DNA of 42,227 bases from Flavobacterium sp. UBA2787 (lineage in GTDB: Bacteria; Bacteroidota; Bacteroidia; Flavobacteriales; Flavobacteriaceae), in NCBI GenBank assembly GCA_002352205.1, contig DEHZ01000003.1:177963-220189 (forward strand). The letters are read 5' to 3'. Positions 25,252 through 34,054 of this stretch are shown here, piece by piece (positions within the stretch are counted from its first letter, which is position 1; every line of letters begins with the position of its first letter). Position numbers and translations under genes: made by a program. The notes under the pieces are model-generated. The model had not been told where the DNA came from, searched no databases, and saw only the letters and a list, made by a program, of their open reading frames with translations.

Positions 25252-26778
25252 ATGCCACTACCCATTATCAATTCAATAGCTACCTGGATCTTAAAAAAAC
25301 GGATTCATCAAATTGAATTGTTTATGAAATACCCAAATGAAGTGCAAGAGGAATTACTTCTTTCGTTACTCAGAACTTCGGAAAACACGGTTATTGGCAG
25401 GCAGTATGATTTTTACTCCATAAAAAATTATCAAACTTTTTCAGAGCGGGTTACGGTTTCAACCTATGAAGATTTAGAGCCTTTGATCGAACAAACTCGC
25501 AAAGGAATGCAAAATATTTTTTGGCCAACTACCATAAAATGGTTTGCCAAATCAAGCGGAACTACCAATGCCAAAAGCAAGTTTATTCCTGTGAGTAGCG
25601 AAGCTTTGGAAAACTGTCACTACAAAGCCAGCAAAGATTTATTGAGTTTGTATTTAAACAACAATGAAGATTCGCAATTGTTTGTAGGGAAGAGTCTTCG
25701 CCTTGGTGGAAGCAAAGAATTATACGAAGATAATAATACTTTTTTTGGTGATTTATCAGCTATTTTGATTGACAACATGCCTATTTGGGCCGAATTTAGT
25801 TCCACACCCAGCAACCGAGTTTCGCTAATGGGCGATTGGGAAATTAAATTGATGGCTATTGTTCAGGAAACCATTTATGAAGATGTAACTAGTCTGGCCG
25901 GCGTTCCTTCTTGGATGTTGGTTTTATTAAATAAAGTGTTGGAAGAAACCGGTAAAACAAATTTATTGGAAATTTGGCCACATGCTGAAGTGTATTTTCA
26001 CGGTGGTGTAAGCTTTGATCCATATCGTGAACAATACAAAAAACTGTTTCCAAGCAACGATTTTAATTATTACGAAATATACAATGCTTCCGAAGGTTTT
26101 TTTGCCATTCAGGATTTGAATAATTCCAATGAATTGTTGTTGATGTTGGATTACGGAATTTTTTATGAGTTTATTCCGATGGATACTTTTGGCACACCAG
26201 AGCAAAAAATTGTTCGTTTGGCGGAAGTAGAATTGTTTAAAAACTATGCTTTAGTGATTACTACCAATTCCGGTTTATGGCGTTATCTGATTGGCGATAC
26301 GGTTAGGTTTACGTCTTTAAATCCGTACCGAATTAGAGTTACCGGAAGAACGAAACATTTTATCAATGTTTTTGGAGAAGAATTGATTGTGGAAAACACC
26401 GATCAAGCCATTGCAAAAGCTTGTCATGAAACCGAATCGGAAGTAATTGATTACACCGTTGCTCCTATTTTTATGGAAGGTAAAGAAAAAGGAGCTCATG
26501 AATGGATAATTGAGTTTAAAAAATCACCTCAAAACATTAACTATTTCAAAAAAGTGTTAGACGATACTTTACAATCACTCAATTCAGATTACGAAGCCAA
26601 ACGACGAAATAATATGACATTAAATCCATTGGTAATAAATGTCGCCAGACCAAATTTATTTTATGACTGGTTGAAAGAACGCGATAAATTGGGCGGACAA
26701 CACAAGATTCCAAGGCTTTCAAACGAGCGAACTTATTTGGAGCAATTATTACGAATGCAGTTTGCGGAACAAGTGTAA
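25252..26778 (+). CDS. GH3-family acyl-adenylating enzyme
   Basis: GH3 proteins belong to the adenylate-forming superfamily and, in plants, join amino acids to jasmonate or auxin. The 508-residue product has the ATP-binding KSSGTTNAKSKFIPVS (about 100-115), the YNASEGFFAIQD core motif (about 280), and the RYLIGDTVRF and RTKHFINVFGEE segments of the C-terminal hinge, so it should be a working adenylate former. Its bacterial acceptor and donor are not known. A 53-residue lipoprotein gene starts 1 nt after the stop and is probably cotranscribed. Confidence 0.9.
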   Translation: MPLPIINSIATWILKKRIHQIELFMKYPNEVQEELLLSLLRTSENTVIGRQYDFYSIKNYQTFSERVTVSTYEDLEPLIEQTRKGMQNIFWPTTIKWFAKSSGTTNAKSKFIPVSSEALENCHYKASKDLLSLYLNNNEDSQLFVGKSLRLGGSKELYEDNNTFFGDLSAILIDNMPIWAEFSSTPSNRVSLMGDWEIKLMAIVQETIYEDVTSLAGVPSWMLVLLNKVLEETGKTNLLEIWPHAEVYFHGGVSFDPYREQYKKLFPSNDFNYYEIYNASEGFFAIQDLNNSNELLLMLDYGIFYEFIPMDTFGTPEQKIVRLAEVELFKNYALVITTNSGLWRYLIGDTVRFTSLNPYRIRVTGRTKHFINVFGEELIVENTDQAIAKACHETESEVIDYTVAPIFMEGKEKGAHEWIIEFKKSPQNINYFKKVLDDTLQSLNSDYEAKRRNNMTLNPLVINVARPNLFYDWLKERDKLGGQHKIPRLSNERTYLEQLLRMQFAEQV

Positions 26779-26779
26779 T

Positions 26780-26941
26780 ATGAAAAAAATACTTTTGCTT
26801 CTACTTTTATTTACTTTATATTCTTGCGGCCCAAGAAGACTCGGCTGTGGCCCAAGAGGTTGTGATATCAATATTGAAAAGGAAAATCACAACATTAATC
26901 CCACAAAAAATCCTGAAGCAAAAACCTCAGGATTAGTTTGA
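26780..26941 (+). CDS. 53-residue Cys/Gly/Arg lipoprotein
   Basis: This short frame encodes MKKILLLLLLFTLYSCGPRR and continues LGCGPRGCDINIEKENHNIN to a TGA at 26939. It has a strong lipoprotein signal with lipobox LYSC (Cys16), followed by a Cys-Gly-Pro-Arg pattern repeated as CGPRR and CGPRGC. It starts 1 nt after the GH3 stop, which favours translation by coupling. I do not recognise a family beyond small Flavobacterium lipoproteins of this look. Its last eight or so codons overlap the minus-strand terminator of clpX. Confidence 0.72.
   Translation: MKKILLLLLLFTLYSCGPRRLGCGPRGCDINIEKENHNINPTKNPEAKTSGLV
26905..26934 (-). terminator. Intrinsic terminator of clpP-clpX
   Basis: On the minus strand AATCCTGA pairs with TCAGGATT (plus positions 26909-26916 and 26927-26934) and is followed by a T-run. 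It lies about 27 nt after the clpX stop and inside the 3' end of the 53-residue lipoprotein gene. Confidence 0.8.
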
Positions 26942-26960
26942 TTTAGTATAGTAAGTAATT

Positions 26961-28193
26961 CTAAGAAACTGCTTTTAATCGTTGCAACATATTTTTGTTC
27001 AAAGTGTGTTCTGCATAGCTTTTTTCAATGTGCAAGACTTTTTCATCTGAACTTGGTAAATCATACATAGCATCGGTTAAAATGGCTTCGCACAATGAAC
27101 GCAATCCACGAGCACCTAATTTATATTCTAATGCTTTATCTACGATATAATCCAACGCCTCTTCTGAAATTGAAAAGGCAACGTCATCCATTTCAAACAA
27201 TTTTTTGTATTGTTTAATTAAGGCATTTTTAGGCTCGGTAAGAATTGCTCGCAATGTTTCTCTGTCTAATGGATTCATGTATGACAAAACAGGAAGACGA
27301 CCGATGATTTCAGGAATTAATCCAAAATCTTTGATGTCTTTTGGGATGATGTATTGCATCAAATTATCCTTATCGATTTGATCCAAATTAGCCGAAGCAC
27401 TATAACCAACCGCTTGACGATTTAATCGTTTTGAAATAATTCGTTCGATACCATCAAAAGCACCGCCGGCAATGAAAAGGATATTTTGAGTATTTACTTC
27501 GATAAATTTTTGATCCGGATGCTTTCTTCCTCCTTTTGGTGGAACATTAACGACTGTTCCTTCCAACAATTTCAATAAAGCTTGTTGAACTCCTTCACCT
27601 GAAACATCTCTCGTGATGGATGGATTATCGCTTTTGCGGGCAATTTTATCTATTTCATCAATAAAAACGATTCCTCTTTCGGCTTTTGCCACATCATAAT
27701 CGGCAACTTGTAATAAGCGGGTTAAAATGCTTTCAACGTCTTCACCAACATAGCCTGCTTCGGTTAAAACCGTTGCGTCTACAATTGTAAGCGGCACACC
27801 TAACATTTTGGCAATCGTTTTGGCAACCAATGTTTTTCCCGTTCCGGTTTGACCCACCATAATGATGTTGCTTTTTTCAATTTCAACTTCATCATCATGA
27901 TTTTTTTGCATCAATCGCTTGTAATGGTTATAAACTGCCACAGACATTACCTTTTTGGTTTGGTCTTGACCAATTACATATTGATCTAAAAACGCACGGA
28001 TTTCTTTCGGTTTTTTAAGTACCAAATCACCCAATCCATGGGAATGTTTGCTTTGCTTTAGCTCTTCTAAAACAATGCCGTGTGCCTGATCGATACATTT
28101 ATCACAAATGTGAGCATCAATTCCGGCTATTAACAAATTTGTTTCGGGTTTCTTTCTTCCACAGAAAGAACATTCCAACATTTCTTTGGCCAT
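26961..28193 (-). CDS. clpX: ATP-dependent Clp protease unfoldase subunit ClpX
   Basis: ClpX is the hexameric AAA+ unfoldase that feeds tagged proteins to ClpP. The 410-residue product has the N-terminal zinc-binding domain (Cys8, Cys11, Cys30, Cys33), Walker A GQTGTGKT (114-121), Walker B VFIDEID (176-182), and a pore region with KGGRKHPDQ (the RKH loop). The sensor and C-terminal domains are complete. It is 57 nt downstream of clpP on the same strand; the gap has runs of GGTTAT/GGTAAT-like units (about 28200-28232) but no terminator, so they are likely one operon. Confidence 0.98.
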   Translation of the reverse strand: MAKEMLECSFCGRKKPETNLLIAGIDAHICDKCIDQAHGIVLEELKQSKHSHGLGDLVLKKPKEIRAFLDQYVIGQDQTKKVMSVAVYNHYKRLMQKNHDDEVEIEKSNIIMVGQTGTGKTLVAKTIAKMLGVPLTIVDATVLTEAGYVGEDVESILTRLLQVADYDVAKAERGIVFIDEIDKIARKSDNPSITRDVSGEGVQQALLKLLEGTVVNVPPKGGRKHPDQKFIEVNTQNILFIAGGAFDGIERIISKRLNRQAVGYSASANLDQIDKDNLMQYIIPKDIKDFGLIPEIIGRLPVLSYMNPLDRETLRAILTEPKNALIKQYKKLFEMDDVAFSISEEALDYIVDKALEYKLGARGLRSLCEAILTDAMYDLPSSDEKVLHIEKSYAEHTLNKNMLQRLKAVS

Positions 28194-28250
28194 AATTTAT
28201 GGTAATGGGTTATAGGTTAAAGGTAATTGGTAAAAAACGATTTCCTACAA

Positions 28251-28910
28251 CTATTTTCTTCTTAACACTTCATCAATCATTCCGTATTCTTTTGCTTCAT
28301 CGGCAATCATCCAATAATCGCGTTCAGAATCTTGGTAAACTTTTTCAATTGTTTGACCGGAATGTTTTGCAATGATTTCGTATAATTCATTTTTTAACTT
28401 CAACATTTCTTTCAAGTTGATTTCCATATCGGTTGCAACTCCTTGAGCTCCGCCCGATGGCTGGTGAATCATCACTCTTGAATGAGGTAACGCTGAACGT
28501 TTTCCATCGGCTCCGGCACACAATAAAACAGCTCCCATAGAAGCAGCCATACCTGTACAAATCGTTGCTACGTCTGGTTTTACATACTGCATGGTGTCAT
28601 AAATTCCTAATCCTGCATATACACTTCCGCCCGGTGAATTGATGTAAATTTGAATATCTTTAGAAGCATCAACACTTTCTAAAAACAATAATTGTGCTTG
28701 AATAATGTTAGCTACATAATCATCTACTCCTGTTCCCAGAAAGATAATTCTGTCCATCATTAAACGGGAAAAAACGTCTAGTTGCGAAACATTCATTTGA
28801 CGTTCTTCAATGATGTAAGGGGTCATTCCGCTTACAATTTTATCGTAGTACATGCTGTTAACACCATGGTGTTTTGTAGCAAATTTTTTAAATTCTTTTC
28901 CGAAGTTCAT
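28251..28910 (-). CDS. clpP: ATP-dependent Clp protease proteolytic subunit ClpP
   Basis: ClpP forms the 14-subunit barrel that degrades proteins delivered by ClpX. The 219-residue product has the catalytic triad Ser124 (GMAASMGA), His149 (MIHQPSGG) and Asp198 (SERDYW), with the same Ser-His and His-Asp spacing as E. coli ClpP (25 and 49 residues). The N-terminal extension MNFGKEFKKFATKHHGVNSM is longer than in E. coli and may include a propeptide. A candidate promoter and two leader hairpins lie in the gap after tig. Confidence 0.98.
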   Translation of the reverse strand: MNFGKEFKKFATKHHGVNSMYYDKIVSGMTPYIIEERQMNVSQLDVFSRLMMDRIIFLGTGVDDYVANIIQAQLLFLESVDASKDIQIYINSPGGSVYAGLGIYDTMQYVKPDVATICTGMAASMGAVLLCAGADGKRSALPHSRVMIHQPSGGAQGVATDMEINLKEMLKLKNELYEIIAKHSGQTIEKVYQDSERDYWMIADEAKEYGMIDEVLRRK

Positions 28911-28935
28911 CTTTAAAATAGGCTAATTTTTGTTT

Positions 28936-28986
28936 GCTCTTTTAAACGTAAAAGAGCGTCAAATTGACATTCGACGCCCAAATATA
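28936..28986 (-). promoter_or_regulatory. Candidate clpP promoter with a hairpin-forming leader
   Basis: On the minus strand TATATTTG (28979-28986) is a full -7 match, though the -33 region is poor. The leader after it can form a stem GCTCTTTTA/TAAAAGAGC (28936-28944 and 28949-28957, loop of 4) and a smaller GCGTC/GACGC stem (28956-28960 and 28973-28977). No T-run follows on the minus strand, so these are not a tig terminator in the usual form. Confidence 0.45.
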
Positions 28987-29005
28987 CTACTTTTTTTCAA
29001 AATAT

Positions 29006-30331
29006 TTATTCTCCGTACATTTCTTTAACGAACTGTTCGTAGGAAACTTCTTTTGACTTGGCTTTTACTTTCTCTTTAAATAACGCAATCATTTTCTCAC
29101 TCATCACTTGCTCTGATAGTCTTCTAACTTCATCTTGGTTAGAAAGTACGCGGGCTACGATTCCGTCAATGTCCTCTTGAGTAGGATTCATTTGACCAAA
29201 TTGAGCCATTTGTTTTTTGATTAATTCTGATGTGAAAGCTTTCAAATCCTCAAAAGTAATTTGTAAGTTATTCTCTGTCATTATCTTACCTTCAATCAAT
29301 TGGTAACGAAGACCTCTTTCCGATTTAGCAAATTCTTCTCTTGCTTCTTCTTCTGTTAATTGCTTTTCTCCTGAATTCTGCAACCATTTGATTAGAAATT
29401 CTGATGGTAAATCAAATTTTGTACTTTCTAATAAAAATTCAGTTACATCATTTAAAAACTTTTGATCGGCTTGTTGAACAAATTGTTTTTCAGCATCTTC
29501 TTTGATTTTGGCTTTTACGCCATCAACTGAAGTTACATTTCCCTCTCCGAACAATTTATCAAATAATTCTTGATTTAATTCTGCTTTTTCGCTAGTTGTA
29601 ATTCCTTCAATTTTAGCCGAAACTTCAATATCTAAACCGTGCACTAAATCGTGATCAACTTTTAAATAATCCATTAATTTATGGTCATCATCAAATAAAC
29701 CTTTGGTTCCGATTTCTACTACATCACCTACTTTTTTGCCAATGAATTTTTTTGCAGTTTTTTTATCTTTAAAAACATCCAAAGAAATCGAAGTTGTATT
29801 GTTGATTCCGTTTGCTTCGTTTGTGAACGTTACATTCAAATCGTCTCCTTCTTCAACGGTATCTTTCGAAATTAATTTTCCGTATTGTTTTTGGATTCTC
29901 TCTACTTGATCATTCAACATTTTATCATCGGCTACAATTGTATAACTGGTGATATTGTTTTTTGAAGATAAATCAACTGTAAATTCAGGTGCTAAACCTA
30001 ATTCGAAATCGAAAGTGAAATCTTCTTTATCCCAATCAAAATCTTGCGTTACTTTTGGAAGCGGATTTCCTAAAATATCTAATTTTTCTTCAACTAAATA
30101 TTTATTTAAATTTTCTTGTAAAACTTTGTTTACTTCTTCCAACAACACTGCTTTTCCATATTGTTTTTGGATTAAACTCATTGGCACAGCTCCTTTTCTA
30201 AAACCTGGAATGGAGGCATTTTTACGATAATCGGCCAACACTTTTTCTACTTTAGAAGCATAATCATTTTTAGAAACTGCTACGGTTACTACCGCATTCA
30301 AACTATCTACATTGGTTCTTGTAATATTCAT
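29006..30331 (-). CDS. tig: Trigger factor, ribosome-associated chaperone
   Basis: Trigger factor binds nascent chains at the ribosome exit and has peptidyl-prolyl isomerase activity. The 441-residue product has the N-terminal ribosome-binding domain with an IPGFRKGAVP signature (the GFRxGxxP loop), then a PPIase-like FKBP region (about 150-245) that is diverged, and the long helical C-terminal arm with many Glu and Lys. The order tig-clpP-clpX is the classical one. Its promoter overlaps an inverted repeat. Confidence 0.96.
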   Translation of the reverse strand: MNITRTNVDSLNAVVTVAVSKNDYASKVEKVLADYRKNASIPGFRKGAVPMSLIQKQYGKAVLLEEVNKVLQENLNKYLVEEKLDILGNPLPKVTQDFDWDKEDFTFDFELGLAPEFTVDLSSKNNITSYTIVADDKMLNDQVERIQKQYGKLISKDTVEEGDDLNVTFTNEANGINNTTSISLDVFKDKKTAKKFIGKKVGDVVEIGTKGLFDDDHKLMDYLKVDHDLVHGLDIEVSAKIEGITTSEKAELNQELFDKLFGEGNVTSVDGVKAKIKEDAEKQFVQQADQKFLNDVTEFLLESTKFDLPSEFLIKWLQNSGEKQLTEEEAREEFAKSERGLRYQLIEGKIMTENNLQITFEDLKAFTSELIKKQMAQFGQMNPTQEDIDGIVARVLSNQDEVRRLSEQVMSEKMIALFKEKVKAKSKEVSYEQFVKEMYGE

Positions 30332-30348
30332 TTCTTTACATACTAAAA

Positions 30349-30387
30349 TTGGGTTGCAAAAGTATAACTTTTTTGCAACCCAACCAA
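30349..30387 (-). promoter_or_regulatory. tig promoter inside a 13-bp inverted repeat
   Basis: TTGGGTTGCAAAA (30349-30361) is the exact reverse complement of TTTTGCAACCCAA (30371-30383). On the minus strand TACTTTTG (30357-30364) falls in the second arm and spacer, with TTG (30385-30387) 20 bp upstream, a full promoter match for tig. The same hairpin lies 43 nt after the stop of the gene at 30426 and is followed by TTTTAG, so it could also be the terminator of that operon. Confidence 0.55.
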
Positions 30388-30425
30388 CAGTAATAACTTG
30401 AATTTTAACAAATCAAGTCTAAAAA

Positions 30426-30770
30426 TTATTCATCTCCGCCGGTTAATTTATAAACGACAGATTGAAATACTGATAAAATTATACTAAAAAATAATGCCGT
30501 CCAGAACGATTCCACGTGAAATCCACCAACAATATTGCTACATAACAATACTATAAAAGCATTGATTACCAATAAAAAAAGTCCTAAAGTTAGAATGGTT
30601 ACCGGCAACGTGAACAACACAATGATTGGTTTGATAAATAAATTAAGTAAACCCAAAATGATAGCAACATAAATCGATTGCAGATAACTTCCCACAGTTA
30701 CTCCCGGTAAAAAATTTGAGATTAACATCACTAATGCTGCGGTGATAAGAATTCGAAGAAGTAAACCCAT
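30426..30770 (-). CDS. Small membrane protein, Phage_holin_4_2 (DUF360) type
   Basis: The 114-residue product is almost all hydrophobic, with three to four predicted membrane helices, and includes the conserved segment LGLLNLFIKPIIVLFTLPVTI. The family is often named phage holin by similarity, but it is common in bacterial chromosomes, and there is no phage gene here. Function is unknown. It is third in a unit with pdxJ and a hydrolase, 33 nt after the latter. Confidence 0.85.
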   Translation of the reverse strand: MGLLLRILITAALVMLISNFLPGVTVGSYLQSIYVAIILGLLNLFIKPIIVLFTLPVTILTLGLFLLVINAFIVLLCSNIVGGFHVESFWTALFFSIILSVFQSVVYKLTGGDE

Positions 30771-30803
30771 AAATTTAATTTTTATTAAAAATACAAAAAA
30801 ATA

Positions 30804-31568
30804 TTAAGGTTTTAAAAATTTCATCACAATTTCAAAAAATAATTGCGGATTTTCTGCGTGCAACCAATGACCTGCGTTTGGAATTGTTTCAAATTCAGCT
30901 TTGGGAAATTGTGTTTTAATTGCGTCAAAATCTTCATCTAAAATGTATCTTGAGTTTCCGCCTCTAATGAACAAAGTTGGTTTTTCAAAATGTGATTCTT
31001 CCGGAAGAGCTTTTCCTACTTGCTCAATTTCTGTATTAAAAACATCTAAATTAAATCGGAATGCCAATTGTCCGGGTTCTTTCCAATATAAACTTTTCAT
31101 TAAAAATTGACGGGTTCCAAAATCAGGAATGTAATTCTTTAAAATATCTTCGACTTCGCTTCTTTCGGGTTTTAATGAAAAATCAACTGCATTTAATCCT
31201 TCTAAAATGTCTTGATGGTGCGGACGATAATATTTTGGCCCAATATCGGCAACTATTAAATTATCGATCAATTCCGTATGATTTATCGCTAAAAACATCG
31301 CCACTTTTCCTCCCATCGAATGACCAATAATATCAATTTTTTCTAATTGATGAAAATTGCAATACGCCACAATATCTTCGGACATTGCAGCATAATTAAA
31401 TTCATCCGAATGAAAACTTCGACCGTGATTTCGCAAATCGAGCATATGAACTTGAAAACTTTTTTCTGCAAATTGTGTTCCGAGTGTTTTCCAATTATCA
31501 GACATACCCAAAAAACCGTGAAGTATAATCAGCGGCTTTCCGTCTCCTTCAATTTTAGAATATAACAT
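30804..31568 (-). CDS. Alpha/beta-fold hydrolase, YbfF-like
   Basis: The 254-residue product has the oxyanion motif HGFLGMSDNW (17-26), the nucleophile elbow GHSMGG with Ser84, and the late His in NAGHWLHAENP (about His234). It most resembles esterases of the YbfF group that cut short acyl thioesters or esters. The substrate is not known. It starts 35 nt after pdxJ stops and precedes the small membrane protein. Confidence 0.9.
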   Translation of the reverse strand: MLYSKIEGDGKPLIILHGFLGMSDNWKTLGTQFAEKSFQVHMLDLRNHGRSFHSDEFNYAAMSEDIVAYCNFHQLEKIDIIGHSMGGKVAMFLAINHTELIDNLIVADIGPKYYRPHHQDILEGLNAVDFSLKPERSEVEDILKNYIPDFGTRQFLMKSLYWKEPGQLAFRFNLDVFNTEIEQVGKALPEESHFEKPTLFIRGGNSRYILDEDFDAIKTQFPKAEFETIPNAGHWLHAENPQLFFEIVMKFLKP

Positions 31569-31603
31569 TTGAATTTATTTTGATTAAAGATTGAAAAAAA
31601 AAT

Positions 31604-32317
31604 CTATTTAAGTTTATGCAAATACATATTGACCACATTTTCGATTCCCAAATAAAGTGATTCGCAAATGAGAGCGTGACCGATGGAAACTTCCAATAAA
31701 TTTGGAATATTTTCTTTGAAAAATTGAATATTATCTAAACTTAAATCGTGACCTGCATTTACACCCATTTCCAATTGATTTGATAAAATTGCTGCTTCAA
31801 CATATGAATTAATTCCAGCTTTGTTTCCTAAACTGTATTGATGAGCAAATTCTTCGGTGTATAATTCAATTCGGTCTGTCCCGATGATTTTTGCACCTTC
31901 AATCATTGCTAAAACCGGATCAACAAAAATGGAAGTTCGAATGTCATTTCGTTTAAATTCCTGAATAACTTCTATCAAAAAATCTTTGTTTTTGATGGTA
32001 TCCCAACCGGCATTTGAAGTTAAAGCATCATCGGCATCAGGCACTAAAGTCACTTGAGTCGGCTTTACTTCCAAAACTAAATCGATGAATTTTTGAACCG
32101 GATTTCCCTCAATATTAAATTCCGTATAAACAATCGGTTTCAAATCGCGAGCATCTTGATAGCGAATATGACGCTCGTCCGGACGAGGATGAATCGTGAC
32201 ACCGTGAGCCCCAAAACGCTGCACATCTTTGGCAACTTGCACTACATTTGGCATATTTCCGCCTCTGGAATTTCGAAGTGTTGCAATTTTATTGATATTT
32301 ACGCTTAACTTTGTCAT
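31604..32317 (-). CDS. pdxJ: Pyridoxine 5'-phosphate synthase
   Basis: PdxJ joins 1-deoxy-D-xylulose 5-phosphate with 3-amino-1-hydroxyacetone 1-phosphate to make pyridoxine 5'-phosphate, the last ring-forming step of vitamin B6 synthesis. The 237-residue TIM barrel has the family start VNINKIATLRNSRGG, THIP-type GVTIHPRPDERHI, and VNAGHDLSLDN near the end. It leads the three-gene minus-strand unit. PLP made here would serve, among others, the aminotransferase at 2429. Confidence 0.97.
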   Translation of the reverse strand: MTKLSVNINKIATLRNSRGGNMPNVVQVAKDVQRFGAHGVTIHPRPDERHIRYQDARDLKPIVYTEFNIEGNPVQKFIDLVLEVKPTQVTLVPDADDALTSNAGWDTIKNKDFLIEVIQEFKRNDIRTSIFVDPVLAMIEGAKIIGTDRIELYTEEFAHQYSLGNKAGINSYVEAAILSNQLEMGVNAGHDLSLDNIQFFKENIPNLLEVSIGHALICESLYLGIENVVNMYLHKLK

Positions 32318-32347
32318 ATTAAAAAAATTAATTTAAGAATCTGATTG

Positions 32348-32374
32348 CAAAAATACAAAGTTAAAGAACCTCAA
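32348..32374 (-). promoter_or_regulatory. Candidate promoter of the pdxJ unit
   Basis: On the minus strand TATTTTTG (32348-32355) is a full -7 match, with a TTG (32372-32374) 16 bp upstream, a little short of the usual gap. The leader would be about 25-30 nt. Confidence 0.45.
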
Positions 32375-32410
32375 TTGTCGTATTTTTTGATTATTTTGCA
32401 ACGAAATTAA

Positions 32411-33076
32411 ATGGCTATGTTAGAAATAACGAACTATATAAATAACGATTTTAAACCGTTTGAAAGCAAAGAAACCATTGAAAACATTCAAGATTTTTTT
32501 GCCGATTTAACGTTTTCACATTTTCCTGTTCTTCAAGAAGGAATATACATTGGAAGTATTGCTGCCGATGATGTCATCACTTTTGATAATCACAAATCGG
32601 TGATTGAATACCGTTATACTTTAGAAGGTTTTTTTGCCCGAAATAATATGATTTGGTTGGATGTTTTGGAAGTTTTTGCACAAAATCACACCAATTTAAT
32701 TCCGGTTTTAGATGAGCAGAACAAATATTTAGGGTATTATGAATTAAATGATATTGTTCAGTTTTTTGCAGAAACACCTTTTTTAAAGGAACAAGGCGGA
32801 ATCATTATCGTTAAAAAACCTACCGTTGATTTTTCGATGAGTCAAGTTGCACAAATTATTGAAACCAACAATGGTAAAATTTTGGGAATTTTTATTTCGG
32901 AAGCAAATTCGGATTATGTTGAAATTACCATCAAACTTTCGCTTGGCGGAATGAATGAAATTATTCAAACATTCAGAAGATACAATTACGAAATCGTTTC
33001 TGAACATCAAGAAGATAATTATTTGAACAATTTGAAAGAACGTTCAGATTATTTAGATAAATACTTAAATATCTAA
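32411..33076 (+). CDS. CBS-pair protein with ACT-like C-terminal part
   Basis: The 221-residue product begins with two CBS-like halves (about 1-130), including FSHFPVLQEGIYIGSI and NLIPVLDEQNKYLGYYEL, each with the VxxxxYxG core. The C-terminal part (about 131-210), with IIETNNGKILGIFISEA and VEITIKLSLGGMNEII, looks like an ACT-type ligand domain, as in AcuB proteins. CBS pairs usually bind adenylates. The nadK start is 2 nt after the stop, so an adenylate or NAD link is plausible but not shown. Confidence 0.85.
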   Translation: MAMLEITNYINNDFKPFESKETIENIQDFFADLTFSHFPVLQEGIYIGSIAADDVITFDNHKSVIEYRYTLEGFFARNNMIWLDVLEVFAQNHTNLIPVLDEQNKYLGYYELNDIVQFFAETPFLKEQGGIIIVKKPTVDFSMSQVAQIIETNNGKILGIFISEANSDYVEITIKLSLGGMNEIIQTFRRYNYEIVSEHQEDNYLNNLKERSDYLDKYLNI

Positions 33077-33078
33077 GC

Positions 33079-33963
33079 ATGAAAATTGCCATTTTCGGAC
33101 AATATTATCAAAACGATACCCGACCTATCATCAAAGACATTTTTGTTTATTTGAATCACAATCATGTTGAATTAGTGATAGAAGAAGCCTTTTTGAAAAT
33201 TTTATATGCCGAAGAAATTCTAAAAAAAGAATACAAAACATTTTCCACCTACAAAGATTTAGACAGCAGTTTTGATCTTTTGATAAGTATTGGTGGTGAT
33301 GGAACAATTTTGAGAGCCATAACCTACGTAAGAAATTCCGGCATTCCCATTTTAGGAGTAAATGCAGGTCGATTAGGTTTTTTAGCAAAAGTTCAAAAAG
33401 AAAATATTGAGTTATTTCTGCAGTCCATTCTAAATAAAAATTATACCGTTTCCAAACGAACATTATTAAGTATAGACAGCAGTCCAAAAAACACAGAAAT
33501 TAAAGATATAAATTTTGCGTTAAACGAAATTTCTGTCAGCAGAAAAGATACCACTTCGATGATTACGGTTGAAACGTACTTAAACGGGGAATATCTAACT
33601 TCTTACTGGGCAGATGGTTTAATCATTTCTACACCAACCGGATCAACCGGATATTCGTTAAGTTGCGGCGGACCGGTTTTAACACCGGATGTAAAAAGTT
33701 TAGTAATTACACCCATTGCTCCTCACAATCTGAATGCGAGACCATTAGTTATTCCTGATAAAACAGAGATTATTTTAAAAGTTTCAGGAAGAGAACCGCA
33801 GTTTTTAGTTTCATTAGACAGTAGAATTGCAACGATGGATAATGAAACTGTTTTAACTATTAAAAAAACGCAATTTAAAATTAATATGGTTGAAATTCAA
33901 GACGAAACGTTTCTAAAAACCCTCCGAAATAAATTATTATGGGGCGTTGACAGAAGAAATTAA
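33079..33963 (+). CDS. nadK: NAD kinase
   Basis: NAD kinase phosphorylates NAD to NADP with ATP. The 294-residue product has the GGDGT motif (72-76, Asp74 catalytic), the NE motif in LNEISVSRKDTTSM, and the STPTGSTGYSLSCGGP segment near residue 185-200. It is complete. The 2-nt gap to the CBS gene shows translational coupling; porG downstream has its own promoter. Confidence 0.97.
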   Translation: MKIAIFGQYYQNDTRPIIKDIFVYLNHNHVELVIEEAFLKILYAEEILKKEYKTFSTYKDLDSSFDLLISIGGDGTILRAITYVRNSGIPILGVNAGRLGFLAKVQKENIELFLQSILNKNYTVSKRTLLSIDSSPKNTEIKDINFALNEISVSRKDTTSMITVETYLNGEYLTSYWADGLIISTPTGSTGYSLSCGGPVLTPDVKSLVITPIAPHNLNARPLVIPDKTEIILKVSGREPQFLVSLDSRIATMDNETVLTIKKTQFKINMVEIQDETFLKTLRNKLLWGVDRRN

Positions 33964-34054
33964 TCTGTTTTGTAAAAAAATAAACCCATTTTACTATACT
34001 ACTATCCTTTTATTTCCGTTTTTTTTGAAATTAATTTGTGATAAATACCAATTA

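Noticed and set aside
28199-28232. GGTTAT/GGTAAT-like units between clpP and clpX as a regulatory array
   Set aside because: The units are degenerate and short, and such GGTTAT runs look like ordinary low-complexity spacer. No pairing or spacing rule is visible.
30426-30770. Phage holin as a sign of a prophage
   Set aside because: The family name is historical. There is no other phage gene, and the gene is embedded in a housekeeping operon with pdxJ.
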